This document shows positions 8,683 through 19,522 of a stretch of 64,000 nucleotides of DNA, piece after piece. The notes under the pieces were generated by a model. The model saw nothing but the letters and a program-made list of their open reading frames with translations, searched no databases and was not told the DNA's origin. A program made the translations under genes and the position numbers. How positions within the stretch are numbered: the first letter of the stretch is position 1; each line of letters starts with the position of its first letter. The DNA is taken from positions 1-64,000 of the forward strand of contig NZ_MLAR01000007.1 in the NCBI RefSeq assembly GCF_002272925.1, given 5' to 3'. The DNA comes from Helicobacter sp. 13S00401-1 (GTDB taxonomy: Bacteria; Campylobacterota; Campylobacteria; Campylobacterales; Helicobacteraceae).

Positions 8683-9319
8683 TAGAGAAGATATATATGG
8701 CAAGATAAAAGATGCCTTAAAAGCTAACCCTATATTAGAGGTTAAAGTAGAACATAACGATCATATGATCTATGATAGAGATAGACTAGTAGACGCCTAT
8801 GTAGAGTATCAAGAGGCTAATAAAGGCGAAGTCTTACTTTCTAGTAAAGAGACCTTAAAAGAAGATGTAAGTAAGCTTTTAGCTGATCTTAAAGCAGAAA
8901 GACTACTTATTGCTAAAAATATAGAATCTGTTTTGCCTGCAGATTCTATAGAGTTTGCAAATAAGATAGTTTATGATAAGAGTGTAGAAGAGCAAAGAAG
9001 TGATCTTTTTAATATAGACTTTAGTATCATCCATGCTGATGTTGGTGTGGCTAACCTAGGCATTATAGGGATTGCTACTAATGAAGAAAATCCGCGCCTT
9101 GCTAGCCTTATAGTTAGTAGCTGTATAATCTTGCTTAAAAAAGAAAGCATTTTGCCTAACCTCTTTGAAGCTATAAATGTTTTAAAAGGCTCTAGAAAAG
9201 ATGGCCACCTTCCTACTAATATAGTCTTTATATTAGGCCCAAGTAGGACTGCTGATATAGAGCTAAAAACAGTTTTAGGAGTACATGGTCCAAGGAATGT
9301 GTACGTAGTTTTATATTAG
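8675..9319 (+). CDS. lutC: Lactate utilization protein LutC, LUD domain
   Basis: A 214-residue LUD-domain protein, third subunit of LutABC. The C-terminal part GPSRTADIELKTVLGVHGP is the family signature, and there are no cluster-binding cysteine motifs, as expected for LutC. It overlaps the end of lutB, with AAAGGGG upstream as ribosome site. It probably binds the cofactor or scaffolds the other two subunits; the family mechanism is not fully settled. It is the last gene of the operon. Confidence 0.92.
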   Translation: MSSREDIYGKIKDALKANPILEVKVEHNDHMIYDRDRLVDAYVEYQEANKGEVLLSSKETLKEDVSKLLADLKAERLLIAKNIESVLPADSIEFANKIVYDKSVEEQRSDLFNIDFSIIHADVGVANLGIIGIATNEENPRLASLIVSSCIILLKKESILPNLFEAINVLKGSRKDGHLPTNIVFILGPSRTADIELKTVLGVHGPRNVYVVLY

Positions 9320-9727
9320 TTTTTAAGCACGCTTTAAGCAAGTTTTTATTGAAGTAGTTTTAAAGGGTAGATATTTAAAAACTATCCTTTAAGGCTACCT
9401 AGTTTACAAATCCACTTCATTTCCCTAAGTTTAAAAAGCCCTTTTTTAGCTTAGGGGATCTTTTTATATAGATAGATAGCTTATATATTTCTTCTTAATA
9501 AGTAACTTTTAGTAGCTTTACTCATTTTGGACATAGCTATGAAAGTTGGCCTATAGTTACACTTTAGTGATTTAGAATCTATAAAAAAGCAAATATTTAA
9601 AAATAAGATGGAACTTTTACTCCAATAGTTTTAGAAACTTAAGTATCCTTAGGAAATAGTTACACTGTTAAAAATAGGGGTTATTTTCAATAGCTAAGCT
9701 ACACAAAACGCATTTTAAGGATATTAC
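9320..9727. other. Intergenic region after lutC
   Basis: About 400 bases without a gene. A long stem (TTAAAGGGTAG at 9360-9370 with CTATCCTTTAA at 9382-9392, one G-T pair) lies 40 bases after lutC but has no T-run behind it, so it may be a weak terminator or an RNA-end stabiliser. One AGAATCT copy sits near 9574. The promoter of the NYN-domain gene should be in the last 150 bases; no clear box was found. Confidence 0.55.
9360..9392 (+). terminator. Possible terminator hairpin after lutABC
   Basis: An 11-bp stem with an 11-nt AT-rich loop, 40 bases downstream of the lutC stop. The missing T-run lowers confidence in intrinsic termination. Confidence 0.35.
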
Positions 9728-10366
9728 ATGAAAAAGAAAGTCGTTATCTTCATAGACTGGGAGAACCTAAGAAAGGAGATAGAAAAGATACAAAAAGATA
9801 AAAAATGCATGCATTTTAATAAGACTACCCTAAATTATAACAATGCTACACACATCATGGCTTTAATCTACTCTTTCATAGAAAAAGATGATGACTTACA
9901 AAAGATATTTTTTTATACTGCACCACCCATTGATATGGATGATAACATGAGTGCTAGTGTGGAGATAAAACCTAGAATCCCACAGTATGCAAAAGAGTTT
10001 TTAGATAACATAGTTAAACAGCCCTACGTTGCTTCTAGGCTTGGTATATCAAAGTTTAGAGGTTTTGATGAAGGTGGTAAGCCAATATTTATCCAAAAGC
10101 AAGTTGATATGCTTTTAGGGCTTGATATAGCCCACGTAGTCTATAACAAACTAGCAGATAGAATCTTAATCTTTTCAAAAGATATAGATTTAGTGCCTGC
10201 TTTAAAGTGTGCTAGAACACAAGGAGTTATAACCTTGCTTGCTAACATAAAAGAGGGCTTTGATATGAACTCTGAGCTTATGAAACACTCAGACTTAATC
10301 CGAACAAGAAGTTGTGAGAATATAGTCAGCTACATAGCAAGCAAGATGCAAGAACTACAAAAGTAG
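9728..10366 (+). CDS. NYN-domain (PIN-like) putative nuclease
   Basis: A 212-residue protein with the features of the NYN/LabA (DUF88) group, a PIN-like fold linked to RNA cleavage or processing. The acidic signature residues are visible: FIDWENL at the N-terminus, KQVDMLLGLDIAH in the middle and SKDIDLVPAL after it; these aspartates would coordinate the metal. It has no signal peptide or membrane segment. A TTAAGGATAT ribosome site precedes the ATG. It stands alone between lutC and gdhA with gaps of about 400-500 bases on both sides, so the context gives no clue to its substrate. Nuclease activity is inferred from the family only. Confidence 0.8.
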   Translation: MKKKVVIFIDWENLRKEIEKIQKDKKCMHFNKTTLNYNNATHIMALIYSFIEKDDDLQKIFFYTAPPIDMDDNMSASVEIKPRIPQYAKEFLDNIVKQPYVASRLGISKFRGFDEGGKPIFIQKQVDMLLGLDIAHVVYNKLADRILIFSKDIDLVPALKCARTQGVITLLANIKEGFDMNSELMKHSDLIRTRSCENIVSYIASKMQELQK

Positions 10367-12213
<1,847 letters not shown>

Positions 12214-12263
12214 GAAACTTACTTTTTATATAGCTTTATTTATATAGTCTTGGCTTTAAAGAT

Positions 12264-12284
12264 GGGAGTTAGAATCTAACTTCC
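12264..12284 (+). terminator. Possible gdhA terminator hairpin
   Basis: GGGAGTTAG (12264-12272) pairs with CTAACTTCC (12276-12284), nine pairs with one G-T, 3-nt loop. There is no T-run, and the stem contains an AGAATCT copy. Confidence 0.35.
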
Positions 12285-12388
12285 ACTTAAGAAAGTAAGA
12301 GGCTATTTTATCTTTTAATCATCACCTTAATAAGCTACGCAATTATCAAATCTATAAGCCTTTAAATCACTGCTAAATATTATTTCTT

Positions 12389-12406
12389 TTAGAATCTAGA
12401 TTCTAA
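12389..12406. repeat. Perfect AGAATCT palindrome
   Basis: TTAGAATCTAGATTCTAA is an 18-base perfect palindrome made of two abutting inverted copies of the over-represented 7-mer. Confidence 0.8.
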
Positions 12407-12501
12407 CTTTACCTTGCTAAGAGTTTCTATGCTGCTTTGCTACTACTTATTTTTTGCATCATAGTGATTTTATAAAATAGTTAAGATTTAGATTATTTTA
12501 T

Positions 12502-12561
12502 ATAGGCAGTTTCAATCTCTTTGCACTATTAACTAAATCTTTATTCCAACACTTTCTTTTT
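12502..12561 (+). repeat. Inverted repeat arm, right copy
   Basis: Matches the reverse complement of 231-290 at 56 of 60 positions by eye. Weaker similarity continues to about 12650, where both loci have an AAGCTTCCTT-type sequence. Confidence 0.75.
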
Positions 12562-12601
12562 TTTTATTTTTTCTTATGTATATGTTTTTCTTTTAATAAA
12601 A

Positions 12602-12655
12602 ACGAAGTTTCCTCGAAAGCGTAAGCTTCCTTGAAAACGTAAGCTTCCTTGAAAA
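12602..12655. repeat. Three tandem 18-base units
   Basis: CGTAAGCTTCCTTGAAAA occurs twice in a row (12620-12637 and 12638-12655), preceded by a diverged unit (12602-12619). A further partial unit ends near 12714. Confidence 0.8.
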
Positions 12656-12719
12656 AGGGATTTATCTCCTCTTCACTCCCTGCAAGCCTGCGAAAGTGTG
12701 TGCTTCCTTGAAACTAGCA

Positions 12720-12750
12720 CTAGTTGTTATAAACAACTAGGGCTTTTTTT
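12720..12750 (+). terminator. Strong intrinsic terminator in a gene-free region
   Basis: CTAGTTGTT (12720-12728) and AACAACTAG (12732-12740) form a perfect 9-bp stem with a 3-nt loop, followed by GGC and seven T. No gene ends within 500 bases upstream, so it may end a small RNA or a long gdhA tail. Confidence 0.65.
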
Positions 12751-13316
12751 GAGAAAGCCTCTTTTTAGCGTGAACTAAGGGAAGGGCCAAGTAATATTTG
12801 TTTTATCATTGCTAGGAGTAGAGAATCCATGACTTAGCAATCTAATATTTTGTCTTTTGTTTTTGTGTGTAAGCAAAAACAAGCTTGCGGAGATGACTAC
12901 TAGGCAATATTTTATAAAATAAAAACTAGGGGGATAAGAGGAGGGGGAGCGCCTAGCTTAAGATAGGGGCCCCCCTTACCAAAAGACAAAGATTTTTAAA
13001 AGTAGATTTTGCGATAAGAAACTTGTGCTTCTCACACACAAGACTTGCCACAGGGTATTTTACATACCCTTAGCACATGATAGATTGTAAGGATTGTAAG
13101 AAAAGTACTACTGCCTATAAAAATGATGATTTGTAACTTTTGCTAGTAAATTATGATACTTGCTAAAAGCAAGCTAATAAAAATTATAGTAAATAAATAT
13201 TTTACTAAATCTGTGTATACAGTAAAGCATTTCTTATCTAATCTGTCAATAATATGTCAAGAGTAGCTTTTACTAGCCTATAAGTTAAGAAAGTATTTAC
13301 TTAATATCAACTAATC

Positions 13317-13345
13317 TTTACATACTTCAGTTAGACACTTATAAT
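13317..13345 (+). promoter_or_regulatory. Promoter of the TonB-dependent receptor gene
   Basis: TTTACA (13317-13322), 17-base spacer, TATAAT (13340-13345), about 60 bases upstream of the start codon. The -10 box overlaps Fur-box-like sequence. Confidence 0.55.
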
Positions 13346-13394
13346 AATCACTATTAATATTTAGATTAATAAAAATTACAATTATTATTATAAA
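13340..13394 (+). promoter_or_regulatory. Two Fur-box-like sequences
   Basis: TATAATAATCACTATTAATA and, 20 bases on, ACAATTATTATTATAA both resemble the A/T-rich inverted TAATAAT/ATTATTA repeat described for H. pylori Fur. They cover the -10 box and the region just upstream of the ribosome site, where iron-dependent repression would be effective. AT-rich DNA makes chance matches possible. Confidence 0.45.
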
Positions 13395-13403
13395 AGGTGG
13401 CTT

Positions 13404-15683
13404 ATGAAAAAATACGCAACTTTAGCCCTAACGCTAGGGCTACTCTTCGCGCAAGATGATATTTCTAACACAGATGAAAAAGAAAAAGATTCTAAAAACA
13501 CACACCACACTAGACTAGATAGAGTAGTAGCTACTGCTAGTGGGTTTGAACAAAATATCAGCCAGGCACCAGCTTCTATCTCTGTAGTCACACCTGAAGA
13601 ACTAAGCGCTACACCAGTTAGAGATATAGCTGAAGCCTTGCAAGATGTACCAGGCGTTTCCATTGATAGTGGTGTAGGCAAGACAGGAGGTTGGGGTATA
13701 ACTATAAGAGGTATGCCTCAAGCCTATACTCTCTTTTTACAAGATGGTAAAAGGCTTAATGTCACCACAGGAACCCTTCCTAATGGCTTTTCAGAAACCT
13801 TAACTGCCTTTATGCCCCCACTTGCTGCAATTGAACGTATAGAAGTTATAAGAGGGCCTATGAGTACTCTTTATGGAAGTGATGCAATCGGTGGGGTAGT
13901 AAATATCATCACTAAAAAGAACTTTGATAGATGGGGTGGGAGTATAACATTAGATGGACTTGTAAATGAAGATAGGGCTTTTGGTAATACTGCCTCACTT
14001 GGACTTTACACAGCAGGGCCTTTAGATAAGGCCAAACACTGGGGGCTAACTTTAAGGGCTAGAGAGTTTTATAGAACTAAAGTTAATGTTAATGACTTTA
14101 AAAGGATTCCAACGCTTAGATTTAATGCTGCTGGTATAAATGCTGCTGCAAGAAACACAGTAGTAGGACTTTCAGAGGCTAATATCTATAATATAGGTAG
14201 TAGACTTATCTATAGTCCAGATGCGCAAAATAGCGGTTATATAGATCTAGACTGGGCTAGTCAGTGGTATGATAACTCTCAAAGTCAGCTAGGAACTATA
14301 GGTGCAGGCTATGGCCCATCTTTAACTTTTGATAGGCTTAATGCTATAGCAGCCCATGATGGAAGGTATGAAGTAGGAGGACTTTTAAGACGCATATCTA
14401 CTGATACTAGCTTGCAGTTAAACTACGCTTCTAACTTTGGAAGAGAGCTAACTGCTGATATCTTTACTAATAGACCTGCTGAAAGACATTTAGTTGGGCA
14501 GTCAAGAGATATCTATGGGCTAGATGTGATACTAGATCAAAATACTAAGTTTGACTATGAAACAGTTAAGCTTACAGTAGGTGGTCGCTACTGGTTTAAC
14601 TCTATGAATGATAGACTTATACCAGGTACTTCTTTTATATACCAGCACAACGCAGCCATCTTTGCTGAAGCCCAGATAGAAATAATTGACAATCTTCTTT
14701 TAACCTTAGGAGATAGGATTAATTACAACTCAGTCTTTGGATTTAACAACTCTCCTAGAGTTTATCTAGTCTATAACCCACTAGAGTGGTTGACCATAAA
14801 AGGCGGAGTGGCCCAAGGCTATAAAACTCCTAATGTTAATCAACTAGTGCCAGGCGTTATAAACCTAACTGGTCAAGGCCAAGTGCTAGTTTATGGTAAT
14901 CCAACACTTCGTCCTGAGACTTCTACTAACTACGAGCTAGGAGTAAGTACTGATAATGACTGGTTTGAAGCAAGTCTAACAGGCTTTTACATAGACTTTA
15001 GAGATAGGATAGGTAACGTCAGTGTGGCTGCTCAAGGTACTTTGCCAGGTGGAAGCGGTATATGTGTTCCCATAAGAACTACATCTAATGGAAATGCAGT
15101 AAATAGTAATGTTAATAGATGTCAAACTCAAGAAAACCAATCCAGTGCTTTAAGCTATGGAGCTGAAGTCTTTTTTGGCCTTAAGCCAGTAGGAGTAGGA
15201 GTTGGTGATATCAAGTTTAATCTAAGCTATACCTTTAATAAAACTGAAGCTATCCCAGCACAAGGCGCTAGGAATCAATTCAGAGTGCCTTTTACAGATG
15301 TACCACTTCACACTTTAAACTCAGCCATAACTTATATACTAGATGAGTTTAATATCTTCTTGCGTGGAGAGTTTAGAGGCGATACTTTTAGAAAAGAGAT
15401 AACTTCCTTTGCCCAACAACAATCTTTCATAAACGCAGGGGTTAGCCAGTACTATAAAGACTACTTTTTACTTCATATAGGAGCTAACTATACTTATAAG
15501 ATAGATAAGCATCAAAGTATAAAAATAAGCCTTGGTATAAACAACTTACTAAATCAAGACTTCTTTGACTACACAATAAGAGATCCTTTAGCAACAAATG
15601 GTACTACTGCTAATGCTCTAAATGCCTATAACTATGTGCGTGAAGGTAGACGCTACTATGGCTCTATAACTTATAACTTTTAG
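13404..15683 (+). CDS. TonB-dependent outer membrane receptor, CirA/FepA-like
   Basis: A 759-residue outer membrane active transporter, powered by TonB-ExbB-ExbD, most likely for an iron-siderophore complex. It has a short signal peptide, a TonB-box-like stretch (LDRVVATASGF) near residue 35, a plug domain (PASISVVTPEELSA, VRDIAEALQDVPGV, IEVIRGPMSTLYGSDAIGGV) and a barrel ending in a terminal phenylalanine (YYGSITYNF). The two cysteines near residues 550-573 may close an extracellular loop. AAAGGTGG precedes the ATG. Fur-box-like DNA upstream supports an iron role. The receptor class resembles enterobactin or colicin I receptors, but the ligand cannot be named. Confidence 0.9.
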   Translation: MKKYATLALTLGLLFAQDDISNTDEKEKDSKNTHHTRLDRVVATASGFEQNISQAPASISVVTPEELSATPVRDIAEALQDVPGVSIDSGVGKTGGWGITIRGMPQAYTLFLQDGKRLNVTTGTLPNGFSETLTAFMPPLAAIERIEVIRGPMSTLYGSDAIGGVVNIITKKNFDRWGGSITLDGLVNEDRAFGNTASLGLYTAGPLDKAKHWGLTLRAREFYRTKVNVNDFKRIPTLRFNAAGINAAARNTVVGLSEANIYNIGSRLIYSPDAQNSGYIDLDWASQWYDNSQSQLGTIGAGYGPSLTFDRLNAIAAHDGRYEVGGLLRRISTDTSLQLNYASNFGRELTADIFTNRPAERHLVGQSRDIYGLDVILDQNTKFDYETVKLTVGGRYWFNSMNDRLIPGTSFIYQHNAAIFAEAQIEIIDNLLLTLGDRINYNSVFGFNNSPRVYLVYNPLEWLTIKGGVAQGYKTPNVNQLVPGVINLTGQGQVLVYGNPTLRPETSTNYELGVSTDNDWFEASLTGFYIDFRDRIGNVSVAAQGTLPGGSGICVPIRTTSNGNAVNSNVNRCQTQENQSSALSYGAEVFFGLKPVGVGVGDIKFNLSYTFNKTEAIPAQGARNQFRVPFTDVPLHTLNSAITYILDEFNIFLRGEFRGDTFRKEITSFAQQQSFINAGVSQYYKDYFLLHIGANYTYKIDKHQSIKISLGINNLLNQDFFDYTIRDPLATNGTTANALNAYNYVREGRRYYGSITYNF

Positions 15684-15692
15684 AGCTTGTTG

Positions 15693-15728
15693 CTTACTAA
15701 ACTAGGGCTTACTACCTAGGTTAGTAAG
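15693..15728. repeat. Strong hairpin followed by AGTAAG repeats
   Basis: CTTACTAAACTAGG (15693-15706) pairs with CCTAGGTTAGTAAG (15715-15728) over 13 of 14 positions, 8-nt loop. Further AGTAAG units follow to about 15772. It lies between the converging receptor and rpoN genes and could stop transcription from either side, but it lacks a T-run. Confidence 0.6.
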
Positions 15729-15905
15729 GCAAGTAAGCAATGTAATTAAGTAAGACTAGTAAGGTTAGTAAGGCAGCACTTATTGCTTTATATCATAGGT
15801 AAAATTACTTTTTTTATAAGCTTTTAGATATTTGCTTCTAAATAAGCCTAATAAAACTAGAGATTTATAAGCTTGTGATGGATGGATAAAAAAGATTAGA
15901 GCTCT

Positions 15906-17213
15906 TTACTCGCAAGCTATTTTATACATCTTCTTTCTTTGGCTTGAGCCTTCTATATTAAGCTGCTTTCTATACTTTGTGATAGTTCGTCTAACTATTT
16001 TTAGATTAAACTTTTCTTCTATAAGACTTAGAATCTTAACATCACTTAGAGGCTGCTTTTTATTCTCATTTTTGATAAGTTCTAGTAAGAAATCTTTTAT
16101 GCTTGCATTACTTGTATTTTCATCTATAGCTGTTGTAAAAAAGCTTTTTATAGGAAAGATGCCGCGGTTACACTCTAAGAACTTATTTTGTATAGCACGT
16201 GAGATAGTACTTGGAGAGTGCTTTAACTCATCGGCTATATCTTTTAGCTTCATAGGCTTTATCTCCCCACCTGTAAAAAAGTCATACTGATACTCTATGA
16301 TCATAAGGCCAATTTTACGCAAAGTAGCTTTTCTCATATCTAGGGCATCTATTAAATCTCTAGCTTCTTTTAGTTTTGTTTTAAAAAAAGTATCTTTAAG
16401 TACTTCTTTGTTTGTGTTTTCTGTACTAGTTGCAAAGATATTAGGATAGTAAGCGTCATTTAGCCTAAGTTCTATGTTGTGCTTATCTTGCACTAAAATC
16501 AAATCAGGGATGATAACACCTTCATTAGCTTTATAATCTATGGCTGGTGGGCGTTTAAAGTGTTTTATGACATTCATAACTTTGGCGTAGTTTGGTTGGG
16601 CTTTATAGCTTGAGTGAGACTGCAAGTTAGATAGAATCTTAGCTGCTAAGTCGTAGTCTTTGCCTTCTAGTGGACTTGAATCAAGCTGAAAGATTAAAGA
16701 TTCTAAAGCATCTTTTGCACCTATGCCAGTTGGAGTAAGCCTACTAAATCTAAGTCTTATTCTCTCTACTTCTTCTTTAAAAGTATAGATTTCTTTAACC
16801 TTTAAGCTTTCAACTATAAAATCTAGATCTGCATCAAAGTAACCATCCTCATCTAAGTTGTCTATGATTTCAAAAGCTATGCTTTGACTTTTAGGACTTG
16901 GAAAAAGAGGGGGGATAATCTGATCGCTTAAAATCTCATATAAACCAGTTTCATAAGTACTTAAACTTTCTATCTTATCACTTAGGGAGTTTTTAGCACT
17001 AAAGATTTCTTTTTGTGCCTTTCTAGTGGGCGCTAGACTTCCTTCTAGTGAGGTTTGAAAGTTGCTTTCTACGTTTATGCATGGGTTATCCTCACTCATC
17101 TTTGATATGATGCTTTCTAGGTCTGTAAGTGAGCTTTGGAGAAGAGGAAGCCAACCTTTTAGCGTAGAAGAAAGTTTAACTTTTGCTGATATTTGCGTTT
17201 TAAGTTTTGCCAC
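15906..17213 (-). CDS. rpoN: RNA polymerase sigma-54 factor
   Basis: A 435-residue sigma-54 factor. In Helicobacter and Campylobacter it directs the middle class of flagellar genes with the activator FlgR. The N-terminal activator-interacting region (KLSSTLKGWLPLLQSSLTDLESII) is followed by an acidic and core-binding region and the C-terminal DNA-binding part; the RpoN box is seen as VRRTITKYRKQL near the end, with the preceding helix-turn-helix HSPSTISRAIQNKF. Slightly shorter than the E. coli protein, as usual in this class. It stands alone on the reverse strand between the receptor and lctP genes. The fliA and fliM genes at 27-29 kb belong to the same regulatory network. Confidence 0.95.
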   Translation of the reverse strand: MAKLKTQISAKVKLSSTLKGWLPLLQSSLTDLESIISKMSEDNPCINVESNFQTSLEGSLAPTRKAQKEIFSAKNSLSDKIESLSTYETGLYEILSDQIIPPLFPSPKSQSIAFEIIDNLDEDGYFDADLDFIVESLKVKEIYTFKEEVERIRLRFSRLTPTGIGAKDALESLIFQLDSSPLEGKDYDLAAKILSNLQSHSSYKAQPNYAKVMNVIKHFKRPPAIDYKANEGVIIPDLILVQDKHNIELRLNDAYYPNIFATSTENTNKEVLKDTFFKTKLKEARDLIDALDMRKATLRKIGLMIIEYQYDFFTGGEIKPMKLKDIADELKHSPSTISRAIQNKFLECNRGIFPIKSFFTTAIDENTSNASIKDFLLELIKNENKKQPLSDVKILSLIEEKFNLKIVRRTITKYRKQLNIEGSSQRKKMYKIACE

Positions 17214-17413
17214 AAGCTTACCTACAACTTCGGTTTAATCTTTTTTGCATTTTAACACACGCAAGAGTGTAAAAAGCTTTATATTTAAGCCTAGGGGCTA
17301 ATAAAATAATCTTTAAAATTATTAAGATTAGTTAATGACTTATCAATATTTTGTTAATTTTTAATGTTATTTTGGTACCATGTAATACATTTTTATAAAA
17401 TCAAGGAGAAGAA

Positions 17414-19102
17414 ATGGGTGTTGAGCAGGTATCTGGACAATGGCTGCAAAACTATGATCCACTAGGCAATTTATGGCTTAGTGGGCTAGTAGCGATCTTG
17501 CCAATTATTTTGTTTTTTGTAGCATTAGTTGTGTTTAAAGTAAAAGGATGGCTTGCATCTTTGCTCACTGTTATACTTAGTATGTTGATAGCACTTTTTA
17601 TGTATGAGATGCCTTTTAACATGGTTATATTGTCCTTTGTTAGAGGATTCTTATATGGTATTTGGCCTATAGCGTGGATAATTGTTGCGGCTATATTCTT
17701 ATATAAGCTTTCAGTGAAGACTGGTTACTTTGATGTATTAAAACAAAGCGTTATGCATATAACTCCAGATCATAGAATCCAAGTTGTATTAATAGGTTTT
17801 TGTTTTGGGTCTTTCTTAGAAGGTGCTATAGGTTTTGGTGGTCCAGTAGCTATCACTGCTGCGCTTTTAGTTGGTCTTGGATTAAGACCACTTTATGCTG
17901 CAGGCCTTTGTTTGATAGCTAATACTGCTCCAGTTGCCTTTGGTGCAGTTGGGATTCCTATCATAGCTTTGGCGGGTTCTGTAGGCGTACCAGCTGATGC
18001 AATCTCAGCTATGGTTGGTAGGATGCTTCCTCCTTTGACTATCTTTGTACCTTTCTTTATAGTATTTTTAATGGATGGTATGAGGGGTGTTAAACAAACT
18101 TTCCCTGCAGTGTTTGTAGCAGCTATAAGCTTTGTTTTAGTTCAGTACTTTAGTTCTAACTATCTAGGTGCAGAGTTACCAGATATCATCTCAGCTATAG
18201 TTTCTATCTTCTTAACAGCTATATTTTTAAAATTCTGGAAACCAAAAAATATCTTTAGAACTGATGGAGATACTTCAAAAGAGGCATTAGACGCAGGAGA
18301 AAAGCATCACATATGTAAAGTTATAGTTGCATGGATGCCTTTTGTGTTTTTAATCATCGTTGTAGTTATATGGAGCACTCCTTGGTTTAAAGACCTAGTT
18401 AAAGCAGGTGGAGCACTAAGTGCAACTAATATAAGCTTCCATATGCCTTATATCTTCAACACCATCTTGCAAAATACTCCATTAGTAGAAGCACCAAAAG
18501 TGATAAATACTACTTATACATGGAATATCATAAGTGCAGCTGGAACTGCTATCTTTATAGCAGCTATCATTAGCATCTTTGCTCTTCGTGCAAGACCTAG
18601 CATCATAGCAAGCTCTATAGCAGAGACTTTTAAAGAGATGTGGATACCTATCATAACTATAGGCTTAGTTGTAAGCTTTGCTTTTGTATCTCAGTATAGT
18701 GGAGCAGGGGCTACTATGGGTCTAGCACTAGCACAAACTGGTGGTGTGTTTACTTTCTTCTCACCTATAGTTGGTTGGATAGGTGTTTTCTTAACAGGAT
18801 CTGATACATCAGCTAACTTACTCTTTGGTACGCTTCAACAAGCAACCGCTAAAGGTCTTGGCATGCCAGAAGTCTTATTTCTTGCTGCAAACTCAGTAGG
18901 TGGGGTTGTAGGTAAGATGATAAGTCCTCAAAGTATAGCTATAGCTTGTGCGGCAGTTGGTCTAGTAGGTAGAGAATCTGAACTATTTAGATACGCTGTT
19001 AAGTACTCTATAGGCTTTGTTATAGTTATAGGAATCTGGGTAAGTCTTATAGCTTATGTTTTCCCAGGCATGATAGTAGATATCGCAAACTACACGCACT
19101 AA
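17414..19102 (+). CDS. lctP: L-lactate permease (copy 1)
   Basis: A 562-residue inner membrane transporter of the LctP family with about 12-14 hydrophobic segments, importing lactate with protons. Family blocks are visible: GFCFGSFLEGAIGFGGPVA, PIVGWIGVFLTGSDTSAN, and GGVVGKMISPQSIAIACAAVG. AAGGAGAAG precedes the ATG. It is one of two tandem copies; the second follows after a terminator and 420 bases, so each likely has its own promoter. H. pylori also has two adjacent lctP genes (HP0140, HP0141) next to lutABC. Here they lie about 8 kb away from lutABC, but the pathway link is the same. Confidence 0.95.
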   Translation: MGVEQVSGQWLQNYDPLGNLWLSGLVAILPIILFFVALVVFKVKGWLASLLTVILSMLIALFMYEMPFNMVILSFVRGFLYGIWPIAWIIVAAIFLYKLSVKTGYFDVLKQSVMHITPDHRIQVVLIGFCFGSFLEGAIGFGGPVAITAALLVGLGLRPLYAAGLCLIANTAPVAFGAVGIPIIALAGSVGVPADAISAMVGRMLPPLTIFVPFFIVFLMDGMRGVKQTFPAVFVAAISFVLVQYFSSNYLGAELPDIISAIVSIFLTAIFLKFWKPKNIFRTDGDTSKEALDAGEKHHICKVIVAWMPFVFLIIVVVIWSTPWFKDLVKAGGALSATNISFHMPYIFNTILQNTPLVEAPKVINTTYTWNIISAAGTAIFIAAIISIFALRARPSIIASSIAETFKEMWIPIITIGLVVSFAFVSQYSGAGATMGLALAQTGGVFTFFSPIVGWIGVFLTGSDTSANLLFGTLQQATAKGLGMPEVLFLAANSVGGVVGKMISPQSIAIACAAVGLVGRESELFRYAVKYSIGFVIVIGIWVSLIAYVFPGMIVDIANYTH

Positions 19103-19522
19103 AACTAGTGCCTTAATCTAGCCTTAAAAACAAGACTTTTTTTAAAGTCTTGTTTTGCTTTTTACTTAATCTTTAAGCTTCTTAACTTTGTTTTTAAAAT
19201 AGACTAGGAAAAATTACAAAGTAATGTAGACATCTAAACAAGCTTATACATCAAGTTTTATAGAATCCTTTTTTTACTACATTTTTGCTCTTTAATTTTA
19301 AGAATAATAATTCCTTGCATATCCTAAGTGAAACCTACTTTACTTTTATGCTTATACTTTACTCTTTTACATATATAGAGATTTAAAACATGCAAAAAAT
19401 TATTTTTTTAAGCTGTATTTAGCAAATAAAGTACTAATATCATTCCGTCTTGGTGTCATGTTTTTGCTATTTTTGACACTACATAGATAGATTAAAAATT
19501 TTAATTAGCGAAGGGAAGTTAA
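19103..19522. other. Intergenic region between the two lactate permease genes
   Basis: 420 bases holding the terminator of copy 1 (19130-19163) and AT-rich DNA with the promoter and leader of copy 2. TTGACACTACAT near 19473 could be a -35 region, but no matching -10 is clear. No gene remnant is visible. Confidence 0.6.
19130..19163 (+). terminator. Intrinsic terminator after lctP copy 1
   Basis: ACAAGACTTT (19130-19139) pairs perfectly with AAAGTCTTGT (19144-19153), 4-nt loop, followed by TTTGCTTTTT. Confidence 0.85.

Larger units (their letters stand above)
12214..13403. other. 1.2 kb gene-free, repeat-rich region
   Basis: No believable gene. From left to right it holds a hairpin at 12264-12284, a perfect AGAATCT palindrome at 12389-12406, the right inverted-repeat arm at 12502-12561, three tandem 18-base units at 12602-12655 with a fourth copy near 12697, a strong terminator hairpin at 12720-12750, two more copies of the GGGGAGGGCC-type element (about 12774 and 12940), a G-run/C-run inverted repeat near 12940-12976, and the iron-type promoter region of the receptor gene near 13317-13400. 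The mix looks like a recombination-prone or decayed intergenic island. Confidence 0.6.

Noticed and set aside
12921-12985. G-run and C-run as a phase-variable tract
   Set aside because: The runs are short (five or six) and not inside or just before a reading frame.
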